Below are positions 34,407-41,927 of a stretch of 64,000 nucleotides of DNA, one piece after another (within the stretch, counting starts at the first letter, position 1; every line of letters begins with the position of its first letter). The position numbers and the translations under genes are program-made. Under the pieces are notes generated by a model. That model was not told the DNA's origin and ran no database searches. It saw only the letters and a program-made list of their open reading frames with translations. The DNA is from Dinoroseobacter sp049800835 (lineage in GTDB: Bacteria; Pseudomonadota; Alphaproteobacteria; Rhodobacterales; Rhodobacteraceae), in contig NZ_JBNAFU010000002.1 in NCBI RefSeq assembly GCF_049800835.1, positions 124,001 to 188,000 on the forward strand, given 5' to 3'.

Positions 34407-35006
34407 ATGGCCAAAATCGATTACTATTTCGCGACCTTGTCGCCGTTCACCTATCTGGCGGGCACCCGGCTGGAGGAGATTGCCGCGAAACACGGGGCAG
34501 AGATTTCCTACAAACCGCTCGACATCATGACGCTGTTCTCTCGCACCGGGGGAACCCCGCCCAAAGACCGGCATCCGAACCGGCAGGCGTACCGCGCCCA
34601 GGATCTGGTCCGGCAGGCCAAGCGCGCAGGCCTGCCCTTCAACATCAAACCTGCCTTCTGGCCAACCAACCCCGCGCCCAGTTCCTATGCGGTGATCAAC
34701 GCCGCGCAGGCAGATGGCGGCGATATGGGAAACCTCGTGCATGCCATCACCGGGGCATGCTGGGCTGGCGAGCGGAACATCGCCGAGGACGACGTGATAC
34801 GCGACTGTCTGTCAAAAGCGGGCTTTGATCCTGACCTCGCAGAGGCCAATATGTTGGGGGCGGCAGAGACCTATGCCCGGAATTTGGAAGAAGCGATTGA
34901 AAAAGGTGCCTTCGGTGCGCCGTTCTACATCACCGACACGGATCAAAGGTTCTGGGGACAGGACCGTCTTGGGGACCTCGATGCGTATCTGAGCGGAGAT
35001 TTGTAA
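34407..35006 (+). CDS. 2-hydroxychromene-2-carboxylate isomerase-like protein (DsbA/GST-kappa family)
   Basis: A 199-residue thioredoxin-fold protein of the HCCA isomerase family, glutathione-dependent in characterised members. The N-terminal IDYYFATLSPFTYLAG holds the active-site serine in place of a CXXC. PAFWPTNPAPSSYAV, GDMGNLVHAI and the C-terminal AFGAPFYITDTDQRFWGQDRL are family hallmarks. A role in naphthalene breakdown is not implied, since related proteins occur widely. Its last base overlaps the first base of the next gene. Confidence 0.85.
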   Translation: MAKIDYYFATLSPFTYLAGTRLEEIAAKHGAEISYKPLDIMTLFSRTGGTPPKDRHPNRQAYRAQDLVRQAKRAGLPFNIKPAFWPTNPAPSSYAVINAAQADGGDMGNLVHAITGACWAGERNIAEDDVIRDCLSKAGFDPDLAEANMLGAAETYARNLEEAIEKGAFGAPFYITDTDQRFWGQDRLGDLDAYLSGDL

Positions 35007-35872
35007 TGCCACAGACCGCGCTGGCGGACACGCCAACGCATTGGACCGAAATCGGAGAGGGGCCTTGTGCCGTGCTGGTGCATGCTGCCCTTGGCTCTGC
35101 GGGCACGTGGCTACCGCTGATGCGCACGATTACCGGGCACAGGCTTGTGGCCTTTGATCTGCCAGGACACGGTCAATCTGGTCCGTTGGACCCTGCACGC
35201 GGTACGCACACCCAGGCCACGGAGGCCTTGGCCGAATTGTGCAAACGTCAGGACAGTGGCCCGGTTGACGTGATCGGGCATGGCTTTGGCGCAACCGTCG
35301 CGCTGCGTCTGGCGATCGAGGCGCCCACGCTCGTGCGCAGCCTCGTGCTGATCGAACCGGTCCTGTTTGCAGTGGCACGCCGAACAGCTCCGGACGTCTT
35401 CTCGGCCTTTGAACTCGACAGCGCGTCTGAGGTTGCTGCCTTTGCCGCAAAGGATGCGCAGGGCGCTGCCCGGGCATTCTATGCGATTTGGGGGGGCGAA
35501 ACCTCGTGGGAGGATCTTACGGCGGACGCCCGGCGGTACTTTACCGCGCGCATCCACCTGATCGAGGAAAGCGAGCCTGCGCTCTATGATGATGCGCATG
35601 GTTTGCTGGCGGAAACAGACATGGGCGTCGGGGTGGCTCGTGTGCTCTGTCCGGTCTTGCTGGTGTCAGGGACCGAGAGTCCCCCTGTGATCGAAGCCAT
35701 CATGGAGGGATTGGCGCAAGACCTGCCTGTGGCAGAGCGCATGGTGCTTGCCGGGGCTGGTCACATGGCCCCTCTGTCCCACGCGGAAACACTCGGCCCT
35801 GCGATCAGCCGGTTCCTTGCAAGCGTCGGCACATTTGCCCGGCTTCAACCGCCTTCCGGCTCGATGAGATAG
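35006..35872 (+). CDS. Alpha/beta hydrolase-fold protein lacking the nucleophile
   Basis: A 288-residue protein with the alpha/beta hydrolase pattern: VHAALGSAGTWLPLM (oxyanion region), FDLPGHGQSG, a nucleophile-elbow region, and a C-terminal GAGHMAPLSH with the catalytic histidine. At the elbow the sequence is VIGHGFGATVAL, so Gly93 replaces the usual Ser (GGC where AGC is expected). Unless another residue serves, classical hydrolysis should be lost; haloperoxidase-like or non-catalytic roles are possible. The 3' end overlaps the convergent ycgN gene by 28 bp. Confidence 0.75.
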   Translation: MPQTALADTPTHWTEIGEGPCAVLVHAALGSAGTWLPLMRTITGHRLVAFDLPGHGQSGPLDPARGTHTQATEALAELCKRQDSGPVDVIGHGFGATVALRLAIEAPTLVRSLVLIEPVLFAVARRTAPDVFSAFELDSASEVAAFAAKDAQGAARAFYAIWGGETSWEDLTADARRYFTARIHLIEESEPALYDDAHGLLAETDMGVGVARVLCPVLLVSGTESPPVIEAIMEGLAQDLPVAERMVLAGAGHMAPLSHAETLGPAISRFLASVGTFARLQPPSGSMR

Positions 35873-36333
35873 TCTTCAAGCTCGTCTTCATCGACCTCGA
35901 ACTCGGGAACCACCCAGCCTGCGACAGAGACGCCAGCCTCCTGAACAGACGCAGCGCGCCCTGAAATCAAGGGATGCCAGTCATACAGCCGATCGCCTTG
36001 GTGGAGCAGCCTGTAGGCACAGGTTTCGGGCATCCAGTACCCGATCTCATCCAGGTTCTTCGGTGTCAGTACCACGCAGTCGGGCACCAGTTGTTTGCGG
36101 ATCTCGTAGTTCCCGCAACGACAGGACTCGGTGTCCAGCAGGCGGCATGACACGCGTGTGAAGGCGACCTCGGCGGTGTCGGCATCCTCAAGCTTGAGCA
36201 GGCAGCAGCGTCCGCAGCCATCGCACAGCGCCTCCCACTCGGCCTGCGTCATTTCGGTCAGTGGGACGGTTTCCCAGAATTTCGGGCGCAGCTTGGTTGG
36301 CACCGGTCCGGTGCGTTTTCGCTTGCGGCTCAC
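35845..36333 (-). CDS. YcgN family cysteine cluster protein
   Basis: A 162-residue protein of the YcgN/UPF0260 family. Cysteine clusters LCDGCGRCCLLK (about residue 37) and RVSCRLLDTESCRCGNY (about 60) probably bind metal or an iron-sulfur cluster. PETCAYRLLHQGDRLYDWHPL is the conserved centre. The acidic C-terminus (FEVDEDELEDYL) is typical. Function unknown. Its start overlaps the ribF stop by 4 bp, so the two are probably one transcript. Confidence 0.88.
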   Translation of the reverse strand: MSRKRKRTGPVPTKLRPKFWETVPLTEMTQAEWEALCDGCGRCCLLKLEDADTAEVAFTRVSCRLLDTESCRCGNYEIRKQLVPDCVVLTPKNLDEIGYWMPETCAYRLLHQGDRLYDWHPLISGRAASVQEAGVSVAGWVVPEFEVDEDELEDYLIEPEGG

Positions 36334-37277
36334 GATGTCGCGTCCGCCAGGCGGTGTCTGGCCTCTTCACTGTCCTTGTCCATCTGGGCGATCAGCGCTT
36401 GCAGACCTTCGAATTTCACTTCCGGACGGATATAGGACACCAGAGCGACCGATATCTGCGTCCCGTACAAATCGCCCGAGAAGTCGAAGAGAAAGGTTTC
36501 AAGGTTTGGGCGGTTCTCTCCGAACATCGGGCGGACGCCCATCGAGGCCACACCGCGATAGCGCCCCTGAAACCGGCCTTCGAGCACATCGACCAGAACG
36601 GCGTATACGCCAAATCGTGGAGGGTGCAGCCCGTCAATGGACATGTTCGCGGTGGGGTAGCCCAATTCGCGACCGCGCTTTTCACCATGCACCACGGGGC
36701 CTTCGATCCGGTGCCAGTGTCCCAGCATCCGTGCGGCGTCTTCCGGGCGTCCTTCGGTCAGAGCGGTACGGATGGAAGTCGACGATACGGTCTGGTCGGT
36801 GTCGCGCAGAAGTTCCGCCACCGTGACGCCAAAGCCCATGGCCTGACCGAATTCCTGCAACATCCGTGCAGTGCCGGTACGGCCCTTGCCAAAGCAGAAG
36901 TCGCTGCCGACGATCACATGGCGCAACCCGAGTTTGTCGGCGAGGATGGCTTGCGCGAATTCCTCCGCGCTGAGGCTGGCCAAGGCTTGATTGAAACTGA
37001 GTTGGTACAGGATATCGACGCCCAGCTTTTCAAGGCGATGCGCTTTCGCCTCCGCAGACATCAGTCGAAACGGTGGTGCATCCGGGGCAAAGAACTCTCT
37101 CGGATGGGGCTCGAACGTCAGCACGCCGAGCGGCGCATGCAGACGGCGCGCTGCGGCGCCTGTCTGGTCGATGACGCTGCGATGGCCCAGATGGACCCCA
37201 TCGAAATTGCCTATCGCGGCGGCAGCCCCCCGGTCGGAAGAGCGCACGAAATCCGCATCCCGGACGATCGTAATCAT
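36330..37277 (-). CDS. ribF: Bifunctional riboflavin kinase/FAD synthetase
   Basis: A 315-residue enzyme making FMN and then FAD. The N-terminal FAD synthetase half has the nucleotidyltransferase motif NFDGVHLGHR (residues 24-33). The C-terminal riboflavin kinase half has GYPTANMSID, with the conserved PTAN, and a VASMGVRPMFGENRPNLETFLFD stretch. It precedes ycgN with a 4-bp overlap. Confidence 0.95.
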   Translation of the reverse strand: MITIVRDADFVRSSDRGAAAAIGNFDGVHLGHRSVIDQTGAAARRLHAPLGVLTFEPHPREFFAPDAPPFRLMSAEAKAHRLEKLGVDILYQLSFNQALASLSAEEFAQAILADKLGLRHVIVGSDFCFGKGRTGTARMLQEFGQAMGFGVTVAELLRDTDQTVSSTSIRTALTEGRPEDAARMLGHWHRIEGPVVHGEKRGRELGYPTANMSIDGLHPPRFGVYAVLVDVLEGRFQGRYRGVASMGVRPMFGENRPNLETFLFDFSGDLYGTQISVALVSYIRPEVKFEGLQALIAQMDKDSEEARHRLADATS

Positions 37278-37325
37278 GGCGCTGAGGTAACGCCCCGTGC
37301 GGGGCGTGGCAAGCGGTGGCGGTGC

Positions 37326-37769
37326 CTAGTCGAACTTGCGGCTCGGGGCCAGCACCATCGCATCCCCCTTCAGAACGATCTGGTCATCCACATAGCACTT
37401 GGTTTCAAGCGAGACCCGGCGACGGGAATGGTCGATGTCGGCCACTGTAACCTCGGCCAAAACCATGTCGCCCGGGCGCACGGGGGCCATGAACTTGAGG
37501 TTCTGCCCCAGATATACGGTGCCATGGCCCGGCAGTTGTTCTCCGATCACGGCAGAGATCAGACCTGCGGTCAGCATCCCGTGGGCGATACGCCCGTGAA
37601 ACATCGTCTCCTTGGCGTAGTCGTCATCCAGATGGACCGGATTCCGGTCGGTCGACACTTCGGCAAACAATTCGATGTCACGGTCCGTGACAACCTTGCG
37701 CAGGGATCGCGACATCCCGACCTCAAGGTCTTCGATACAGATTGTTCCGCGTGGTGCGTTGTCCAACAT
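37326..37769 (-). CDS. MaoC family dehydratase
   Basis: A 147-residue hotdog-fold protein, expected to hydrate or dehydrate acyl-CoA thioesters. The hydratase-2 type motif is seen in the FAEVSTDRNPVHLDDDYA, FHGRIAHGML and GQNLKFMAPVRPGD segments, including the Asp-x4-His pair. The start at 37769 is supported by CCGGAGGACATC upstream. Acyl substrate unknown; PHA or fatty-acid metabolism is possible. Monocistronic, between ribF and the HAD gene. Confidence 0.85.
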   Translation of the reverse strand: MLDNAPRGTICIEDLEVGMSRSLRKVVTDRDIELFAEVSTDRNPVHLDDDYAKETMFHGRIAHGMLTAGLISAVIGEQLPGHGTVYLGQNLKFMAPVRPGDMVLAEVTVADIDHSRRRVSLETKCYVDDQIVLKGDAMVLAPSRKFD

Positions 37770-37899
37770 GATGTCCTCCGGGGGCAGGTGAGCTTTCCAT
37801 ACGGGAAAAACACCTATGCTGCAACTGCGAAGGTAAGATTGCGACAAAAGTAGGCATGGATTTTGAAACAATGTTACGCAGCGGGTGGTGCTAACGCAG

Positions 37900-38772
37900 C
37901 TACCGCAGCTTTCCGATGGCGTATGTGGGTGTCACCATCTTGTCGCTCAGGAAGCTGTCCAGCTTGGCCGGATCGGGCTGCCGGTCGGTTCCGGTTTCCG
38001 CAGCAGCAAGGCCGCCGGTAATGAAGAGCGAGTCGATATCCTCGCCCTGCGCGCCCTGGATATCGGTTGCGATCCCGTCGCCGATGGCCAACAGGCGGTC
38101 GGTCGCGGGCACCTTGCCCAGTTCCGCCAGACGCGCCCGCGCCAGGTCGTAAATTGGCGGGTGAGGTTTGCCGAAATAGAGGCTTTCACCGCCCATCTCG
38201 GTATAGAGCTGCGCAAGCGCGCCTGCGCACCACTCGCGGCGTTCGCCCCGGTCCACGACGATATCCGGGTTCGCGCACAGGAGTTTCATGCCCTTCTGCT
38301 TGGCGTAGAGAAAAGTCGCGCGGTTCTCGGATGGATCCGCCATCGGATCGAAAGGGCCGGTGCAGACGATCCCGTCGGCTTGATCCAGTGGTACTCGGGT
38401 AATCTCCACCGGATCGCCCATCAGTTTCAGGGGCTCGAAGAACCGTTCATCATGGTCCTCGCCGATGAAATAAACCTTCTGTCCGACAACGCCGCGAAAC
38501 ATCGCCATGCGCGCACTGTCTCCGGATGTGGCAATCGTGTGCCATGCGTTTTCGGGCACCCCCATCTCGATCAGTTGCTTGGTCACGCCGGCGCGCGGGC
38601 GCGGCGAGTTGGTCAGGAGCAGGATCGTCCCCCCGGACGCGCGATACCGTTCCAATGCGGCAACGGCCTCGGGATAGGGTTCCAGCCCGTTGTGCACGCA
38701 ACCCCACAGATCGACGAGCAACGCGTCATACTGATGCGAAATCTCGTCGAGGCGTTCAATGATGCGGGTCAT
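37900..38772 (-). CDS. HAD-superfamily phosphatase, TIGR01459 type
   Basis: A 290-residue class II HAD hydrolase of the alphaproteobacterial TIGR01459 type. Motif I is LLVDLWGCVHNG, where the second catalytic Asp is Trp-shifted as in this family. Motif II is ILLLTNSPRP, and the C-terminal FGKPHPPIYD and LAIGDGIATDIQGA supply motifs III and IV. It resembles NagD/PGP-type sugar-phosphate phosphatases. The start at 38772 follows a GGAGCC sequence. Substrate unknown. Confidence 0.85.
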   Translation of the reverse strand: MTRIIERLDEISHQYDALLVDLWGCVHNGLEPYPEAVAALERYRASGGTILLLTNSPRPRAGVTKQLIEMGVPENAWHTIATSGDSARMAMFRGVVGQKVYFIGEDHDERFFEPLKLMGDPVEITRVPLDQADGIVCTGPFDPMADPSENRATFLYAKQKGMKLLCANPDIVVDRGERREWCAGALAQLYTEMGGESLYFGKPHPPIYDLARARLAELGKVPATDRLLAIGDGIATDIQGAQGEDIDSLFITGGLAAAETGTDRQPDPAKLDSFLSDKMVTPTYAIGKLR

Positions 38773-38880
38773 GTGGGGCTCCTCAAACAGGCGCTGAGTT
38801 TTGCAAAGCAGTGCGGTTCTGGTGACCTTGTGGAATGCGTAAGTTTGCAACACAAGAGCAGAGTTTGCCTGCGATCCTGC

Positions 38881-39948
38881 TCAGGCGAGGCCGAGTTTCC
38901 GCGCCACGCCAGCCCGATATGCAGCCAGCAGCAAAACGATGGGGCCTGCGATTCCGATACCGAGACCCAAAATCATGTGGAGCGCGGCCGACTCTATTCC
39001 AAAACCCATCAAGACGATGCGCATGGCTGCGGAAAACACGGTGTGGGCGACAAAGATCGCAAGACTGGCTTTGCCAAACGTCAGAAGCGCCTGGCCAAGA
39101 AACAGCGGCGCGAGGTACGGCGCCACCGTCTTCGCGCTGATGCAAAGCGACCAGAGGAGAATGATGAGGATGATGGAGGACAGAAACGAAAGATCGGACC
39201 AGACCTGCCAACACAACGGGATGGACAGCGACAATGCCAACGCCACACCCGGTATGCCCATGGGGACGCGCAGCATGTTGGATTGGGCGAGCGCGATACC
39301 CAGAAAGAAAAACGCAGCGTTCTGAAGCGTGCCGGAGCAATAGGGCGCCCAGCCCGGTGGCAAAGGTACGCCACCGTGGCGCAAAAACACCCCGATTGCG
39401 ATCAAAACGAGGGCAAGCTTCAAATCTGAAACAGCAAACCGGTTTGCGCAGGCTTTCAGAAGGATCCAGACCACGGACAGGACAATCAATGCCCATAGGA
39501 ACCACATGTGGAGGACCGGGGGCAGGGGCAGTCGCGCCACTTCCTCCCATGCAACTGGTGTATTTGTCGCCTGGCCTGCGGATGCCTTGAGGATCAGGAA
39601 CATGTAAGTCCAGATCACCATCGGCACCGCAAGCCGCCATACCCGAGTGGCAATCTGCTGGCCTATTGAACCCGATCCCGGCGCGTAGCCGACGACATAT
39701 CCCGACAACGCAAAGAAAAACGGCATGTGAAAGCTGTAGATCGCGCTGTCGATCCACGCCCATGGTCCGTCCGACCCCAATATCCCAGCCGACATGAGGC
39801 CGCGATTGGTATGGCCGACGACGACAAGAAAAATCGCCAGACCCTTTGCCATGTCCAGCCAGTCGAGCCGTTGACGGGGGGCGTCAGAAAACGAAATATC
39901 CGGGGTCGTCAAAACAGCCATCATCACAAAACCAAGCACGCTCGGCAT
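38881..39948 (-). CDS. Acyltransferase 3 family membrane protein
   Basis: A 355-residue integral membrane protein with about ten hydrophobic helices. The family motif occurs at the N-terminus: RLDWLDMAKGLAIFLVVVGH, with the catalytic-type histidine. FHMPFFFALSGYVVGY is the second conserved segment. These enzymes O-acylate polysaccharides, lipids or other envelope molecules. No polysaccharide genes are adjacent, so the acceptor cannot be inferred. Confidence 0.85.
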   Translation of the reverse strand: MPSVLGFVMMAVLTTPDISFSDAPRQRLDWLDMAKGLAIFLVVVGHTNRGLMSAGILGSDGPWAWIDSAIYSFHMPFFFALSGYVVGYAPGSGSIGQQIATRVWRLAVPMVIWTYMFLILKASAGQATNTPVAWEEVARLPLPPVLHMWFLWALIVLSVVWILLKACANRFAVSDLKLALVLIAIGVFLRHGGVPLPPGWAPYCSGTLQNAAFFFLGIALAQSNMLRVPMGIPGVALALSLSIPLCWQVWSDLSFLSSIILIILLWSLCISAKTVAPYLAPLFLGQALLTFGKASLAIFVAHTVFSAAMRIVLMGFGIESAALHMILGLGIGIAGPIVLLLAAYRAGVARKLGLA

Positions 39949-40041
39949 TGCTTGGCTCTTCTGAGGGTGTCAACGTTTCGCTGACGAAGTAGACGCGCGG
40001 CCCGCCAAACCATGTCCGAAGGGCCACAAAATTATGCAATT

Positions 40042-40058
40042 CTCCGGCGAATGCGGAG
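40042..40058 (-). terminator. Weak terminator-like hairpin after ppaC
   Basis: CTCCG and CGGAG pair around a 7-nt loop about 10 bp after the ppaC stop, followed on the minus strand by AATTGCATAATTTT. The stem is short and the T run is broken. Confidence 0.35.
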
Positions 40059-40067
40059 TTCCCGGGC

Positions 40068-40988
40068 TCAAACTGCCAGGTTCGGGATGATCTGCTTTTT
40101 GCGGCTCACGATGCCGGGCAGAACGACGCTGTCTCCGGTTGCATCGGCCCCAAAGCTCTTCCGGGCAACGCCCTTCACCAGATCGTTCGGCACGAGCAGC
40201 GTGGCCTCCTCGTTCAGGATATCCACCACGAAAAGCAGAACCTGATCCACCCCATCTTCTGAGGCAACCGCTGGCATCGTTTCGATCAGCGATGCTTTGC
40301 GGTTGAGAACGGTGGCAGGCGATGTCGTCTCCAGTACAGAAACGCGGAATTTCGTGCCGTCCACCTCGTAGGCCTTGCTGTCCATGCGGATCAGTTCTGC
40401 GTCGGAGAATGCGGAAACATCGGATTTTGCGGCAAACATCTCTGTCGCGTAATCAGTCACGTTCACGCCCAGGTCCGCGGCGAGTGCGGCGACCACTTCG
40501 CGGTCGCGGTCTGTCGTTGTGGGCGAGCGAAATTCCAGCGTGTCGGAGATGATGCAGGACAGCGCCGCACCCTTGATCGCCTCGGGCATCTTGGCGGCAT
40601 CGTCGCCCATCAGGTCGTACATGATTGTCGCGGTACAGGCGACAGGACGGATCGTGATGTCGATCGGGCCTTTGGTTTCCAGCCCGCCGACGAGCTTGTG
40701 ATGGTCGATGATCTGTTGAATGTCCGCGCCGTTGATGCCGTCAGGCAACTCTGCGGGGTTGTTCGTGTCGACGATGATCACGGCCTCATCTTCGGACACA
40801 TCGTCGATGATGGCGGGTTGGGTGAACCCCCACCGTTCCAACATGAACGCGGCTTCGGTGTTCGGTGTGCCGAGCAGAACCGCTTCGGCAGGGGTGCCTT
40901 TGACCTCTGACAGATACCAAGCCCAGATCAACGGGGATCCAGTGGAATCGGTGTCGGGGGATTTGTGGCCGAAAACTTTGATCGTCAT
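40068..40988 (-). CDS. ppaC: Manganese-dependent inorganic pyrophosphatase (family II)
   Basis: A 306-residue DHH-superfamily enzyme hydrolysing pyrophosphate. Metal motifs are FGHKSPDTDS (residues 5-14), IIVDTNNP and the DHH-type IIDHHKLVG. The C-terminal domain has SRKKQIIP with basic substrate contacts. The start at 40988 (MTIKVFGHK) matches the family N-terminus; upstream ATGs at 40997 and 41015 are possible. In many alphaproteobacteria it replaces or accompanies the family I enzyme. Confidence 0.94.
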   Translation of the reverse strand: MTIKVFGHKSPDTDSTGSPLIWAWYLSEVKGTPAEAVLLGTPNTEAAFMLERWGFTQPAIIDDVSEDEAVIIVDTNNPAELPDGINGADIQQIIDHHKLVGGLETKGPIDITIRPVACTATIMYDLMGDDAAKMPEAIKGAALSCIISDTLEFRSPTTTDRDREVVAALAADLGVNVTDYATEMFAAKSDVSAFSDAELIRMDSKAYEVDGTKFRVSVLETTSPATVLNRKASLIETMPAVASEDGVDQVLLFVVDILNEEATLLVPNDLVKGVARKSFGADATGDSVVLPGIVSRKKQIIPNLAV

Positions 40989-41127
40989 ATCACTCATGTC
41001 CATTCGGGGAGGCATTCGCGCGCGTTATAGGGGGCGTGCCGGGCCCTGTCACCGGGGCGCATGGGCGGCATTTGGACGCCGCGCGGGCAGGGGTGGTGTT
41101 CAGATCGCATCCCGTTAGGGTCGATGT

Positions 41128-41811
41128 ATGACAAAGCCACGCGAGACGGACCTCTACCGCCCGATCAAGGCCTTGCTGGAGAGGCAGGGGTACGAGGTGA
41201 AAGGCGAAGTGGGCGCAGTCGACGTGATGGGCCTGCGCGACGGCGACGATCCCGTGATCGTGGAACTGAAGGTCGGGTTTTCCCTAGCACTTTACCATCA
41301 GGCGCTGGCGCGGTTGGCGGTCACGGATGCTGTCTACATTGCTGTGCCTCGCCCCAAGGGACGCATGGCCAAGCGCATCCTGAACGACAACACGGCCATG
41401 TGCCGACGTCTTGGGCTGGGTCTGATCACGGTGCGCCCGGACGGGTTTGCGGAGGTGCTGTGCGACCCGGGGTCCTATCGCCCACGCAGGTCGCCGATGC
41501 GCAAAGCGCGGTTGCTGCGAGAGTTTCAGCGTTTGCAGGGGGATCCCAACGATGGCGGCGCGACCCGCCACGGGATTGTCACCGGCTACCGCCAGGATGC
41601 ACTGCGCTGTGCGGCGTATCTGGTTGAGTTCGGCCCGAGCCGCGGCCGCGATGTGGCCGCGGGCACGGGCGTACAGGTCGCTACACGCCTGATGGCGGAC
41701 AACCACTATGGTTGGTTCGAGCGCGTCGAGAAAGGCGTGTACGCGATCACGCATGCGGGGCGTCAGGGGCTTGTCGACTGGGCTTACAGCTGGGATCCGG
41801 CGCGGCTCTGA
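41128..41811 (+). CDS. DUF2161 domain protein
   Basis: A 227-residue alphaproteobacterial protein of the DUF2161 family. The N-terminal part, VKGEVGAVDVMGLRDGDD then VIVELKVGFS, resembles a PD-(D/E)XK nuclease core (Asp and Glu-x-Lys). The C-terminal ERVEKGVYAITHAGRQGL looks like a winged-helix DNA-binding segment. The family is sometimes called a phosphodiesterase. A nuclease role is inference; no restriction or repair partner is adjacent. Confidence 0.75.
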   Translation: MTKPRETDLYRPIKALLERQGYEVKGEVGAVDVMGLRDGDDPVIVELKVGFSLALYHQALARLAVTDAVYIAVPRPKGRMAKRILNDNTAMCRRLGLGLITVRPDGFAEVLCDPGSYRPRRSPMRKARLLREFQRLQGDPNDGGATRHGIVTGYRQDALRCAAYLVEFGPSRGRDVAAGTGVQVATRLMADNHYGWFERVEKGVYAITHAGRQGLVDWAYSWDPARL

Positions 41812-41927
41812 CCCGACCCGCCGCGCCCTGTGCTGCGTGGGTTCAAAGCACGCCTGGATTTTTGTCGGGTGAGGGGCGGATCCGGATCAGACCGCGCGCC
41901 TGCGCCAAGAGCACCCGCTAAATTGCA

